NCBI RefSeq assembly: GCF_021532625.1
Contig: NZ_JAKGAR010000003.1
Location: 1 to 64,000 of the forward strand
Direction: 5' to 3'
DNA length: 64,000 bases
DNA from: Octadecabacter algicola
GTDB taxonomy: Bacteria > Pseudomonadota > Alphaproteobacteria > Rhodobacterales > Rhodobacteraceae
This document shows, piece by piece, positions 43,007 to 51,966 of the stretch (position 1 is its first letter; every line of letters begins with the position of its first letter). The translations under genes and the position numbers were made by a program. Under the pieces are notes generated by a model that was given only the letters and a program-made list of their open reading frames with translations, had not been told where the DNA came from and made no database searches.

Positions 43007-44062
43007 ATGCCCAACGCATCCAAAGTCACTTTTTCCGACCTACGCAGCTTTAATGCGCGTTGCCTGATGTCTTGCGGCATGCCGCAATCTGACGCAGAAA
43101 AAGCCGCCCAGCTGATAGCTCAGGCTGACGTAATGGGGCAGGACGGACACGGCGTCTTTCGTCTTCCAATGTATATCAAAAGAATCCGTTCTGGCGGCAT
43201 GAATATGACGCCAAACTTCAAAGTTTTATCAGATCGCCCCGCCACTGCATTGATCGACGGTGACAACGGCCTTGGGCACCTTGTAATGCAACACGCAACG
43301 GAATTGGCGATGGAAAAGGCACGGACGACTGGCGTGGCTTGGGTCGGAGCACGACATTCCAATCACGCGGGACCAGCGTCTTTGTATGCGATGATGCCAG
43401 CGCGAGAAAATATGATTGGATTGTATTTGGCTGTTGGAAGCGCAAACCACATGCCGCCATGGGGCGGGACAGACATGCTGCTTTCAACGAACCCGATTTC
43501 TGTTGCGCTCCCGTCGCAAGACTTTCCGCACATTGTTCTGGACATGGCAACCACGGTGGCCGCTTACGGAAAGGTCAAAACCGCAGCACAAAGAGGCGAG
43601 CAAATGCCGGAAGGTTGGATGATCGACCGCAATGGCAACCCGTTAACGGATCCGGCGCGTTCGTCTGAAGGGTTCCTACTGCCGATTGGCGGGGCAAAGG
43701 GCTATGGGCTGTCTCTTATTTTTGGAATTCTTGCGGGGGTCTTGAACGGTGCGGCATTTGGCAAAGATGTCGTTGATTTCAACGCCGATGCCGCAAGCGT
43801 CACGAATACGGGACATGTCATTATGGCATTGGACATCGCGGCCTTCGCCGACCCAGCCGAGTTTCGCAGAAACATCGATGATGTTTGGCGGCAAATGAAA
43901 TCATCCGGCCATTTGCCCGGTGTCGACGAAATTCGACTTCCGGGGGAACGTCTGGATAGAACCACACGGGAACGTTCGGAATATGGGATACCGATCCCAG
44001 CTCAGCTTCGCGAAAAACTGTCTAATCTGGCAGAAGAACTAGGCGTCGAACCGTTGACCTAA
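43007..44062 (+). CDS. Ldh-family (malate/L-lactate/2-keto acid) dehydrogenase
   Basis: NAD(P)-dependent 2-hydroxyacid dehydrogenase of the YlbC/MdhC/YiaK family (351 aa). Features: ADVMGQDGHGVFRLPMYIKR, WVGARHSNHAGPASLYAMM, PPWGGTDMLLSTNPIS, VLDMATTVAAYGKVK and PIGGAKGYGLSLIFGILAGVLNGAAFG. Could act on sulfolactate, ureidoglycolate, diketogulonate or lactate-like substrates. GGAG lies 5 bp before the ATG. Followed by a hairpin. Confidence 0.88.
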   Translation: MPNASKVTFSDLRSFNARCLMSCGMPQSDAEKAAQLIAQADVMGQDGHGVFRLPMYIKRIRSGGMNMTPNFKVLSDRPATALIDGDNGLGHLVMQHATELAMEKARTTGVAWVGARHSNHAGPASLYAMMPARENMIGLYLAVGSANHMPPWGGTDMLLSTNPISVALPSQDFPHIVLDMATTVAAYGKVKTAAQRGEQMPEGWMIDRNGNPLTDPARSSEGFLLPIGGAKGYGLSLIFGILAGVLNGAAFGKDVVDFNADAASVTNTGHVIMALDIAAFADPAEFRRNIDDVWRQMKSSGHLPGVDEIRLPGERLDRTTRERSEYGIPIPAQLREKLSNLAEELGVEPLT

Positions 44063-44071
44063 AAGCAGAAA

Positions 44072-44094
44072 GCGCCGGACAATCTGTCCGGCGC
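44072..44094. terminator. Hairpin between Ldh and tctC (convergent genes)
   Basis: A perfect 10-bp stem (GCGCCGGACA / TGTCCGGCGC) with a 3-nt loop sits 9 bp after the Ldh stop. T-richness is better on the minus strand (TTTCTGCTTTTA), so it may mainly terminate the tct operon. Confidence 0.65.
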
Positions 44095-44134
44095 AATCAT
44101 CTCTTAGCGCAACAAAGGCTGCTACGAAATTTGG

Positions 44135-45106
44135 TTACTGAGAGGTCAATTCCTGCACCAATACTTCGTAGGCACCGCTTTGATCGGAACGCATCGCATC
44201 GTATTCATCGCTACCGATGATATCGATGTTTTCGCCAAGACGACCCATCATACGATTAAACGTTGTGTCTTCGCCTAGTTGCGCGAAGGCGTCGCCCAGC
44301 ATTTCCAAAACATCGTCCGGCGTGCCCGCAGGAGCAAGAACAACACGGTGCATGAAGCCCACGTCGCCTTCAACGCCAACTTCGGCGAATGTTGGAACGT
44401 CGTCGTAAATACGCTCAGGACCAGCCGTTGCGAGAATACGAACAGTGCCGGCCTCAAGATGGCTTGCGAGTGAGGACGGGAAACCCATCGTAACATCCGC
44501 ATCACCGCTCAGCAGCGCCTGCAAAGCTGGCCCGCCACCTTGGTAAGGAACGAGGTTCCACGACATGTCCAACGCCTGCATCATTTGCGCAGCCGGTACG
44601 AACAATGCGCCCCAGTTCCCTGAGTGTGCCATTTGAACGCCACCCGGATCCGCCTTGGAGGCTTCAACCAAATCTTCGAATGTCTGGTATGGGCTATCGG
44701 CACGAACTGTGACCGCGATGGGCGCATAGTTCACGCGTGCAACCGTAACGAAATCCTCAAGTGGATCATAAGGCAGGTTTTCAACGTGTTGCTGAAGTTG
44801 GTCGATGTAGTTGTGTGTGAACAGCAGTGTGTAGCCGTCAGCCGGAGCGTTCGCGACTTCTTGCGTGCCTTTCTGGCCACCAGCACCTGGTGTCAAACGA
44901 ACGATCATCGCTTGTTCAAGGTACGTTGGAATGATCGACGTGATAACGCGCGCGTTCAAGTCATGCGAACCGCCAGCGCCGAGTGGGATAACCATCGTGA
45001 TTGGCTTTTCCGGATACTCTGCCAGTGCAGGTGACATGCTCGCCACGACGGACGCGCCTGCCAGTGCCGCTACGGCGACTGATTTCTTTGCGAAGTTTCT
45101 CAACAT
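44135..45106 (-). CDS. tctC: Tripartite tricarboxylate transporter substrate-binding protein (Bug/TctC family)
   Basis: Periplasmic binding protein (323 aa) with a signal peptide ending ALAEYPEKP. Bug-family features: ITMVIPLGAGGSHDLNARVI, RLTPGAGGQKGTQEVANAPADGYTLLFT, ADVTMGFPSS and VPTFAEVGVEG. Ligand probably a carboxylate. ATG at 45106 with GGGAGAA upstream. Last gene of the tctBAC set; the family order is often C first, so the order here is atypical. Confidence 0.9.
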   Translation of the reverse strand: MLRNFAKKSVAVAALAGASVVASMSPALAEYPEKPITMVIPLGAGGSHDLNARVITSIIPTYLEQAMIVRLTPGAGGQKGTQEVANAPADGYTLLFTHNYIDQLQQHVENLPYDPLEDFVTVARVNYAPIAVTVRADSPYQTFEDLVEASKADPGGVQMAHSGNWGALFVPAAQMMQALDMSWNLVPYQGGGPALQALLSGDADVTMGFPSSLASHLEAGTVRILATAGPERIYDDVPTFAEVGVEGDVGFMHRVVLAPAGTPDDVLEMLGDAFAQLGEDTTFNRMMGRLGENIDIIGSDEYDAMRSDQSGAYEVLVQELTSQ

Positions 45107-45167
45107 TGAAGTTCTCCCTTTGGTTGAGTTTTGTGGAACGGCGCCTCCCTGCGCCGTTCCGGTGAAT

Positions 45168-46652
45168 TTATGTATTGGCCGAACGACCGTAGAGACGTTT
45201 CCACAGCAGGTAGCCAATGATTGGTGCCGCGATCAAAACGCCCAATGCACCGAACCGTTCAGTCAGGAAGAAACCAAGAGGGTTCCCATTTGACATGGCG
45301 GCAGTCTGGCCGAAGGCGTATTCCATGGATGGTCCAAGAATGAAGCCCATCACCATTGGCATGACATCGAACTTGGCTGCCTTGGCGATGATCCCGAAGA
45401 CACCGAAAGCAACGAGGATCAGAAGGTCTGTTGGGTCAGAACGGAAGACATATGTTCCGGCAAAGGCGAACATGATCACCAGCGGAATCAAGATGGATGT
45501 CTTGATGGTCACGATCTTGGAAAAGAACGGGATCGACAGATAACCGATCACAAGGAACAACAAATTCGCAATGACCATGGCAACAAGAATGGCGAATACA
45601 GTTGCTCCCTGCTCCTCGAACAACTGCGGGCCGGGCCGCAAACCCTGAGCAACGAAAGCGCCCAGCAGAATCGCAGTCACATTGTCACCGGGGATGCCAA
45701 GTGTCAGGAGCGGTACCATTGTGGGTCCGTTGACGGCATTGTTGGCAGCCTCGGCAGCAGCGACGCCTTCGATTTCGCCTTCGCCAAATGTTTCTGGGTG
45801 TTTGGATGCGTTCTTGGCAGCCGTGTAGCCCATCATTGCTGCAACAATTTGCCCTAGGCCCGGTACGATACCGATCCCCGTGCCAATCACGGTAGAGCGG
45901 CAGATTGTCGGTAAACAGCGACTGAATTCAGCACGCGTCAGGCGCTCACCGACAAGTGCCGCAAGCTTCCGGCTCTTTTCGTTACGGATGATGACATTTG
46001 CAACTTCTGGCAAAGCGAAAACACCTATGAGCATCGGCAACAGCGGAATACCCGATTTCAATTCGAACAAACCGAACGTGAACCTTTCAACACCGCCCAA
46101 AGGATCCGTACCAATAAAGGACAGCCAAAGGCCAAGCATCATCATGATAAGACTTTTGAGTGGATTGGCCCCCGATGTAGCCGCGATGATGATCAAGCTC
46201 ATGAGGAGAACCGCAAACAGTTCTGGTGGTCCGAATTGCATTACCAAGAAAGCAATCGGGAACATCATAAGAATGGTGAAAATATCGCTCGCGGTATCCC
46301 CAAAAACCGATGAGAACAGCGCGATATCAAGCGCTTTACGTGATTTGCCTTGTTGAGTCAGCTTATAGCCATCACGAGACGTCGCAACCGCAGCGCCGGT
46401 GCCTGGCATTGAAATTAGGATAGCTGGAACACTGCCCCCAAAGATGCCACCTTTGTAAATGCCCAACAGGAACGGTATGCCCACGATCGGCTCAAGGAAG
46501 AACGAAATCGGCAAGAGGATCGCCATTGCCATTAGGGTCGTGAAACCAGGCAATGATCCAACCAGCATGCCTGAAAACAGGCCAATGCTCATCAATGCCA
46601 TGGTGTCGAAGCGCATCGCCATTGCGAAGCCTTCGGTGAATAATTCAAACAT
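45168..46652 (-). CDS. tctA: Tripartite tricarboxylate transporter permease, large subunit
   Basis: Polytopic membrane protein (494 aa) of the TctA family. Hallmarks: GLFSGMLVGSLPGFTTLMAMAILLP, GIYKGGIFGGSVPAILISMPGTGAAVAT, and the repeated GIGIVPGLGQIVAAMMGYTAAK and PLLTLGIPGDNVTAILLGAF. Works with TctB and TctC in Na+- or H+-coupled carboxylate uptake. The spacing is 36 bp after tctB and 61 bp before tctC. Confidence 0.94.
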   Translation of the reverse strand: MFELFTEGFAMAMRFDTMALMSIGLFSGMLVGSLPGFTTLMAMAILLPISFFLEPIVGIPFLLGIYKGGIFGGSVPAILISMPGTGAAVATSRDGYKLTQQGKSRKALDIALFSSVFGDTASDIFTILMMFPIAFLVMQFGPPELFAVLLMSLIIIAATSGANPLKSLIMMMLGLWLSFIGTDPLGGVERFTFGLFELKSGIPLLPMLIGVFALPEVANVIIRNEKSRKLAALVGERLTRAEFSRCLPTICRSTVIGTGIGIVPGLGQIVAAMMGYTAAKNASKHPETFGEGEIEGVAAAEAANNAVNGPTMVPLLTLGIPGDNVTAILLGAFVAQGLRPGPQLFEEQGATVFAILVAMVIANLLFLVIGYLSIPFFSKIVTIKTSILIPLVIMFAFAGTYVFRSDPTDLLILVAFGVFGIIAKAAKFDVMPMVMGFILGPSMEYAFGQTAAMSNGNPLGFFLTERFGALGVLIAAPIIGYLLWKRLYGRSANT

Positions 46653-46688
46653 GGGTGCCTCTAGGTATTTGCATTGTCATCTGCGCCA

Positions 46689-47204
46689 CTACGACAGTAG
46701 GCGCGCGTAAAAGAGTTCGATCGTGTTCAATTCTGGCAGGGCCACGGCCAGCAAACGCGTTGCCGCCAGATACAGCAGGACAGGACCTGCTAAAGACACG
46801 AGTATGATTTGGATGGGCGACCTCGACCCCATCTGCAGCGAGATTAGAGAGAGGGCCATTGCCGTCGAAATCAGGAAACCGAATGGTTCCATGGTGAAAC
46901 CGTAAAGAAGCATGATCCCAAAGAAGATCACCGCACGCAGCCATTCCTTCCGATTCATGCCGACGGCTGCCAAAGACGTGACGCGATTGCGCAGCATCAA
47001 GAGTGCCGCAACACACATAACCGCCATGAGGCTCAAGACGATGCTTGGGAACAGGCTTGGCGTGATTGCCGTAAGGGAGCGGCCGAACAATGCCTTTGGC
47101 TCTGCGACGAGGGAATTCATAAAGATCAGCGACAAGGTCGACGCGAGCAGCAACGCGTTGAGTGTTAAAATTTCCGGTGTGAAAAGAAGTTTTTTCCGTT
47201 CCAT
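46689..47204 (-). CDS. tctB: Tripartite tricarboxylate transporter small subunit TctB
   Basis: Small membrane subunit (171 aa) with four predicted helices (ILTLNALLLASTLSLIFMNSL, ALFGRSLTAITPSLFPSIVLSLMAVMCV, AVIFFGIMLLYGFTMEPFGFLISTAMAL, IILVSLAGPVLLYLAATRLLAVALP), as in the TctB family. Start ATG 47204 with GGGAG upstream. Placed before tctA in the operon. Confidence 0.85.
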   Translation of the reverse strand: MERKKLLFTPEILTLNALLLASTLSLIFMNSLVAEPKALFGRSLTAITPSLFPSIVLSLMAVMCVAALLMLRNRVTSLAAVGMNRKEWLRAVIFFGIMLLYGFTMEPFGFLISTAMALSLISLQMGSRSPIQIILVSLAGPVLLYLAATRLLAVALPELNTIELFYARLLS

Positions 47205-47283
47205 CAAGGTCTCCCTGTCGGTTTTAGGCTGACCATTACGAGGGTCATCAGCGTCGCTTTGGTTAATTTTGGGATAGTGAAAT

Positions 47284-48237
47284 TCATGCTATCACACTTT
47301 CTGTCGGGCACACGTTTGCGTTGAATTTAGCAAGCAGGTCCGGATCAATTTCAGCTTGAATCCGTGTTCTTTCGGATTGTGTTGCAGTCCACCAAGATGC
47401 GCGTTGATCGGCGGTCAGCTCAATGAACTCTACCCCCTGATCTTTCAAAACACGCTTGCAAGCCTCATCCTCTTCAAGGGCAAATGAACGTTGCGCCTTG
47501 CTGACTTCATCCACGGCTTGGACAACGATGGCCTGAATCTCCACAGGCCAAGATTGGAACACCTCGCGATTGAAAAGGACCAATGCAATTCCCATCAAAT
47601 GACCGGTCAGTGTGATCGTCGGCAGCGATTTGTGCAGGCCGAAATTCAACGTGTTGGTCAAAGGATTTTCCTGAGCATCGACATCGCCGTTTGCGACGGC
47701 ATCTGACAGATCTTTCGCGTCGATGACTTTTGGATCGAAGCCGAGAGACCGGAAAACGTTCTGGTGATCATCGTTTGGCAGAGTGCGAAGCTTTAACCCT
47801 TGGCAGTTTTCAGGGCAGTGCAAAGGGCGATTGGCAGTCGACATGTGCCGTACACCGTTGTCCCAAATGCCAAGCATAACAAGGCCGGTGTTCGCTTCGA
47901 CTTCATGCTGGAACCGGTCCTCTAAAACTTTGTCCAACAAGGCAAATGTCGCCGTCCGATCTAAAGACGCGAACGGAATGTCGAACAATCTAAGGGCCGA
48001 TACATCCCCTGCGATATAGCTGGACGAAAGATAGCAGCCGTCCAGATCATGGCGTTCGACGACTGTTCGCAAGTCAGCCGTCTTGATCCCTTGCTCTCCC
48101 ACATTGGTTCGCACATCGACGGCAATTCTACCGTCCGAAAGGCGCACCAAGGCATCACCCAGCAGGCGCAAGGCACGCGTGTGCACAGAGTCAGGCCCCT
48201 GATAGCCCCCGAGCGTTATGTTAATCGGTGCGCGCAT
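47284..48237 (-). CDS. TRAP DctP-like solute-binding protein without signal peptide
   Basis: DctP/TAXI-type solute-binding fold (317 aa) with RTNVGEQGIKTADLRTVVERHDLDGCYLSSSYI, GIWDNGVRHMSTANRPLHCPEN, GLKLRTLPNDDHQNVFRSLGFDP and DVDAQENPLTNTLNF. The conserved ligand Arg is probably in LKLRT. The protein begins at the mature domain (INITLGGYQGPDS): there is no hydrophobic leader, and GAGG plus the preceding stop fix the start. No DctQ or DctM gene is nearby. It begins 7 bp after the AEC carrier gene and precedes tctBAC. Confidence 0.82.
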   Translation of the reverse strand: MRAPINITLGGYQGPDSVHTRALRLLGDALVRLSDGRIAVDVRTNVGEQGIKTADLRTVVERHDLDGCYLSSSYIAGDVSALRLFDIPFASLDRTATFALLDKVLEDRFQHEVEANTGLVMLGIWDNGVRHMSTANRPLHCPENCQGLKLRTLPNDDHQNVFRSLGFDPKVIDAKDLSDAVANGDVDAQENPLTNTLNFGLHKSLPTITLTGHLMGIALVLFNREVFQSWPVEIQAIVVQAVDEVSKAQRSFALEEDEACKRVLKDQGVEFIELTADQRASWWTATQSERTRIQAEIDPDLLAKFNANVCPTESVIA

Positions 48238-48244
48238 CAGGCCC

Positions 48245-49216
48245 TCACTCTTTGCTGGGCGACTGCGCCAAAGAAGCGCTGTACGGTGTGACTAACGGGC
48301 TGGGCAACGATGCTTCGAAGTCCGAATTGAGTCCGGATATTTCCAAGGCCGCCCAAACGATCAGCGGCAAACAGGCAAACGTCAGAAGTGTCGATACGAC
48401 GACCGATCCCGCCACCTGCTTGGCATCGTGCTGATAGCGCTCCGCGAACACGAACATCAGTATCGCGGTTGGCATCGTTGCCATTAGGAAAACAGTTCCC
48501 GCGACCATCCCGCTTAGCCCCAACAGCCAAATAACCACCAAGGCCGAGATCACCCCGAACACGAGGCGTCCAACCGCGACAAGAAGCGCGGGTCGCAGAT
48601 CTTCGACCTTTAGCGTGGCCAACGATGCGCCCAAGAGTAGCAGCATCGCCGGCACCATCATTCCGCCAAGCATTTCGGTTGTGGTTAGAATAATATTCGG
48701 CACTTGGATGTCGGCCCAAGTCACGACCAAGACGGCCAACACTGCGTAGATCAACGGCTGACGAAAAATCACCTTTAGCCGAAGAGATCCTGCGTAAATC
48801 GAGAGCCCCAGAGAATTCTGCAATAAGGCCACCACGAAGAAATAGGCGACGCCGAACGGCATGCCTTCTGGTCCGAAGGTCAGCACGACGAGCGGCAACC
48901 CCATGTTGCCAGAATTGGGCATCATCAAAGGCGGGAGAAAGCTTCGCACCGGTCCGCGCAACAGAAGTAGGGTCAACAGCCCCAAAGCACCGGCAATTGC
49001 GACGCAAAGAACCGCAGCGCCAGCCATCGTTTCGATCGTGTCGCCCGTCACGTGAAGCGACGTCAACGTATGAAATATTAGGGACGGCGTCGCGATCAAG
49101 ATGACCACAGTGCTCAATGTGCGTGTCTCTATCCCAACCGACGAGCGGCCCAAGATATACCCGATTGCGGATATGCAAAGGATTGGACCTAAAATATCGG
49201 CCAACTGCATGAACAT
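48245..49216 (-). CDS. AEC-family (auxin efflux carrier-like) transporter
   Basis: Membrane carrier (323 aa) of the AEC family (malonate/malate/auxin-type) with about ten hydrophobic helices. Visible features: PNSGNMGLPLVVLTFG (the conserved N-x-G segment, residues about 105-120) and GMMVPAMLLLLGASLATLK (second half). Likely transports a dicarboxylate or related anion. AAAGGA lies before the ATG. Coupled to the DctP-like gene (7 bp) and 58 bp after osmC. Confidence 0.88.
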   Translation of the reverse strand: MFMQLADILGPILCISAIGYILGRSSVGIETRTLSTVVILIATPSLIFHTLTSLHVTGDTIETMAGAAVLCVAIAGALGLLTLLLLRGPVRSFLPPLMMPNSGNMGLPLVVLTFGPEGMPFGVAYFFVVALLQNSLGLSIYAGSLRLKVIFRQPLIYAVLAVLVVTWADIQVPNIILTTTEMLGGMMVPAMLLLLGASLATLKVEDLRPALLVAVGRLVFGVISALVVIWLLGLSGMVAGTVFLMATMPTAILMFVFAERYQHDAKQVAGSVVVSTLLTFACLPLIVWAALEISGLNSDFEASLPSPLVTPYSASLAQSPSKE

Positions 49217-49274
49217 TCGGATGCGTCCTTTCAGCGGTTAGATGGGATGGGACCAAAGGCTGCACGTTAAATCC

Positions 49275-49745
49275 TCAAACAGCCACGCCGTTGAGCGTCC
49301 AGTTTTCAGTGACGACCGTGCCGGATTCCTGAAGCATCTTTGAAACTGCGCAATAGTCGCGCAACACTTCGGTCACTTTGACGGCCCCCTCGCGCGGCCC
49401 CTCAAACGTTGCATTGATGTTAAGAGCTACGGATGGGAACGGCACATCTATTGGGTTGATCAACCGCGTTCCATGGCTGTCCATCGTGACGTTGATATCG
49501 ATGTCCATCGAAGTGAATTCGACACCGTTCGCCACCGCAAGCTTGTTGGAGATCACATGTGTGCACCCCACAAGACCCATGAAGACATACTCGACCGGCA
49601 TGGGGCCTTCATCAGTGCCACCGCGCTGAATAGGCTCGTCAATGACGACGCTTTTGCCGCGGGCTTCGGCTACAGATTGCGTGCTAGAGTTCTGTTGGCC
49701 CGTGACTTTGAACTTCCAAATTGGCTTTTCTTTGACAGTTGACAT
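49275..49745 (-). CDS. OsmC-family protein
   Basis: OsmC/Ohr-type protein (156 aa). The two reactive cysteines are retained, in YVFMGLVGCTHVISNKLA (about 61) and RDYCAVSKMLQESG (about 131), so a peroxiredoxin-like activity on organic hydroperoxides is plausible. It appears to lead the six-gene operon osmC-AEC-dctP-tctBAC, which is unusual company for an OsmC protein. Confidence 0.85.
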   Translation of the reverse strand: MSTVKEKPIWKFKVTGQQNSSTQSVAEARGKSVVIDEPIQRGGTDEGPMPVEYVFMGLVGCTHVISNKLAVANGVEFTSMDIDINVTMDSHGTRLINPIDVPFPSVALNINATFEGPREGAVKVTEVLRDYCAVSKMLQESGTVVTENWTLNGVAV

Positions 49746-49925
49746 GTGTCGTCCTTTTAACGGTCTTCTGGTCGCGTTCGGGGAAGGGATAGACGTATGG
49801 CGGACTGATCATTGATCGGCATTCCGACTTCAAAAAGCCTATCCTCCTCCCCAGGATTGTGGCTTAGTTCCAAAAACATGCCTCTAATGGGCCTTCAGGT
49901 GAAATGCTGTTTTTGCCTAGCATCA

Positions 49926-49940
49926 ATCAAGAATCTTGAT
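49926..49940. promoter_or_regulatory. Perfect dyad ATC-N9-GAT in the 358-bp gap before a Gfo/Idh gene
   Basis: ATCAAGAATCTTGAT has 7-bp inverted arms around one base, 164 bp upstream of the Gfo/Idh ATG and 181 bp upstream of osmC (opposite strand). It may be an operator for either gene. No gene or RNA is evident in the gap 49746-50103. Confidence 0.45.
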
Positions 49941-50103
49941 ACGGCTCACGTCACACGAGCATCAATTTCCCTGACGGTCGGCATCAGATTACTTTGTTTG
50001 TCTTGATCGGCTTCGTTTTTCTAGAGTTTGGCAACGCCCCATTATCCAAGGGGGATCGCGCGGTACGACCACGCGGTTTACTGACACCACGAAGGAGCCA
50101 TTT

Positions 50104-51117
50104 ATGACCACTGCAAAATTTACCGTCGCGATTGCGGGCTTTGGATGGTGGGGCAAACACATTGCGACACGGCTACAAGGCCATCCATGGCTGACCGTCG
50201 CTGGCGTGGTTGAACCCGTCACCGAAAACCACGGGGGCATTACCGAGATGGGTCTGACCGTATGGTCCGATCTAGCCGAGCCGCTGACGCGAGAAGACGT
50301 CGACGCCGTCATTCTGACGACACCAAACCCGCTTCACGAGGCACAGATCGCGCAGGTTTCAGCCGCAGGCAAACACGTCTTTTGTGAAAAGCCGCTCGGC
50401 TTGACCGCCGATAGCGCCCGTCGATCCGTCAAAGCCTGCGAGGTTGCTGGCGTACAGCTTGGCATCGGTCATGAACGTCGCTTTGAACCGGCAATGCTCG
50501 CGCTTTCCGAAGCGCTTGATAAGCAAGAGCTAGGAACGATCATGCATGCTGAGGCGGCGTTTAGCCATGATAAGCTCATCGGGGTTCCCGCAAATGACTG
50601 GCGGACGCGTAAAGAGGTCTCACCGGCTGCAGGCATGACGGCCATGGGCATTCATCTAAGCGACTTGATGATATCGTTCTTCGGTCCTGTCCAATCCCTT
50701 CACGCGTTCACGTCCGATCGCTCGCTTGGTTGGGAGACAGGCGACGTGGTGACTGTGCAAATGAAATTTGAGGCTGGAATGACAGCTACGTTTAGTGCGG
50801 TATTGCACACGCCTCACTTTATTCGAATGCATGTGTTCGGCACTGAAAAATGGGTCGAGGTTCTCAATGACAGCCACCCTGACACACCCGATGGCATCGT
50901 TCGTGTTCTGACGGCCCAAACTGGCCAGGGCGTCGATCAGGTCAACTACAACTGGGAGGACGCTGTAACGGCAAACCTAGAAGCCTTTGCGCGCGCCGCA
51001 TTAGGCGAGGCCGACTATCCCTTCACCAACGAAGAAATGGTTCACAATATTCAGGTGCTTGAGGCCATCGCCGTTTCGGCTGAAACAGGCAAATCAGTAC
51101 AGCTTGCCGATATCTAA
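50104..51117 (+). CDS. Gfo/Idh/MocA-family oxidoreductase
   Basis: NAD(P)-dependent sugar-type oxidoreductase (337 aa). Rossmann motif VAIAGFGWWGKHIATRL, family motif HVFCEKPLGLTADSAR and a second domain with GIHLSDLMISFFGPVQSLHA. Different from the 40.5 kb paralogue. Start ATG follows GAAGGAG. Stand-alone gene, convergent with the alpha/beta hydrolase. Substrate unknown. Confidence 0.86.
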   Translation: MTTAKFTVAIAGFGWWGKHIATRLQGHPWLTVAGVVEPVTENHGGITEMGLTVWSDLAEPLTREDVDAVILTTPNPLHEAQIAQVSAAGKHVFCEKPLGLTADSARRSVKACEVAGVQLGIGHERRFEPAMLALSEALDKQELGTIMHAEAAFSHDKLIGVPANDWRTRKEVSPAAGMTAMGIHLSDLMISFFGPVQSLHAFTSDRSLGWETGDVVTVQMKFEAGMTATFSAVLHTPHFIRMHVFGTEKWVEVLNDSHPDTPDGIVRVLTAQTGQGVDQVNYNWEDAVTANLEAFARAALGEADYPFTNEEMVHNIQVLEAIAVSAETGKSVQLADI

Positions 51118-51141
51118 GCCACGCAACTCAAAGAAACATCA

Positions 51142-51171
51142 CTGCGCAGATCGGTCATCCCGTCCGCGCAG
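51142..51171. terminator. Possible hairpin terminator between convergent genes
   Basis: CTGCGCAGATCGG and CCCGTCCGCGCAG can pair with one mismatch and a wobble around TCAT, then GCACGCATTTT follows on the plus strand. Confidence 0.4.
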
Positions 51172-51186
51172 CACGCATTTTCGGAG

Positions 51187-51966
51187 TTAACCGTCCAACC
51201 CTAAGAATCCAAAAATGGATACGGCAAAATCATCAGGGTTATCGACGTTGATGATGTGTTTCGCTCCACTAACAACCGCGTATTCTGAATTCGGGCATGC
51301 GTCAGCCATAACTTTCATCACCGCGGGTGGTGCCGCCATGTCGCCTTCACCAGCAACAAATAGCGTCGGAACGATCATGTCACCAAGGTGGCGAAGATAA
51401 TCCAAACCCATGAGGGCTTGGGCGCAGCCGCGATACCCTTCATCGGTTGTCTTAAGGAAGCTATTGCGAAGTGCCGCCTCTTGCTCGGGTCGATTGGCGC
51501 GTGTTTCGTCGCTGAGCCACATTCCGACGGTTCCGTTCCAAACTGCTTCAATCCCGCCATCATCCAACATCCCTAAACGATTGTGCCAGTTCTGGACGAA
51601 GGGTTCAGGCGCGTCTGAACGCGCTGCACAACAGACGATCCGGTTGATCCGTTCCGGCACAGCAAGACCGAGGCCCAGCGCCGTCATGCCGCCCATTGAC
51701 AAGCCAATGACATCAACGGTTTCAACCCCATGTTCGTCCAAGACCGCAAGAACGTCCTCAATGAAATTGTCGAATGAATAAGGTCCAGCAGGTGTCGGGC
51801 TGCCACCATGACCGCGCGTGTCGCATCGGATAACGCGATAATAGGCCTCAAACATCGGCAACTGGTTGTCCCACATTTCTTTCGTTGCGCCAAAGCTGTT
51901 GAGCAACAAAAGAGCTGGACCATCTGAGCGCCCTGAAATGGTTGAATGAAGTGTGGTTTTGGTCAT
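51187..51966 (-). CDS. Alpha/beta hydrolase (enol-lactonase/esterase-like)
   Basis: Hydrolase (259 aa) of the 3-oxoadipate enol-lactonase/esterase group. Oxyanion region LLLNSFGATKEMWDNQL, nucleophile elbow GLSMGGMTA (Ser about 92), and the C-terminal catalytic His in SGAKHIINVDNPDDF. Probably cleaves a lactone or ester formed by the nearby monooxygenase, such as a Baeyer-Villiger product; this is inference. A LysR-type dyad lies 197 bp upstream, near the end of the lysR gene. Confidence 0.82.
   Translation of the reverse strand: MTKTTLHSTISGRSDGPALLLLNSFGATKEMWDNQLPMFEAYYRVIRCDTRGHGGSPTPAGPYSFDNFIEDVLAVLDEHGVETVDVIGLSMGGMTALGLGLAVPERINRIVCCAARSDAPEPFVQNWHNRLGMLDDGGIEAVWNGTVGMWLSDETRANRPEQEAALRNSFLKTTDEGYRGCAQALMGLDYLRHLGDMIVPTLFVAGEGDMAAPPAVMKVMADACPNSEYAVVSGAKHIINVDNPDDFAVSIFGFLGLDG

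Noticed and set aside
47250-47275. TTGGTTAATTTT near tctB as a GntR-type operator
   Set aside because: Only one half-site matches; the second arm is missing.
48237-49265. 342-codon minus-strand frame across the AEC gene
   Set aside because: It is a composition artefact (Arg/His-rich, no hydrophobic helices) in another frame of the AEC carrier gene.
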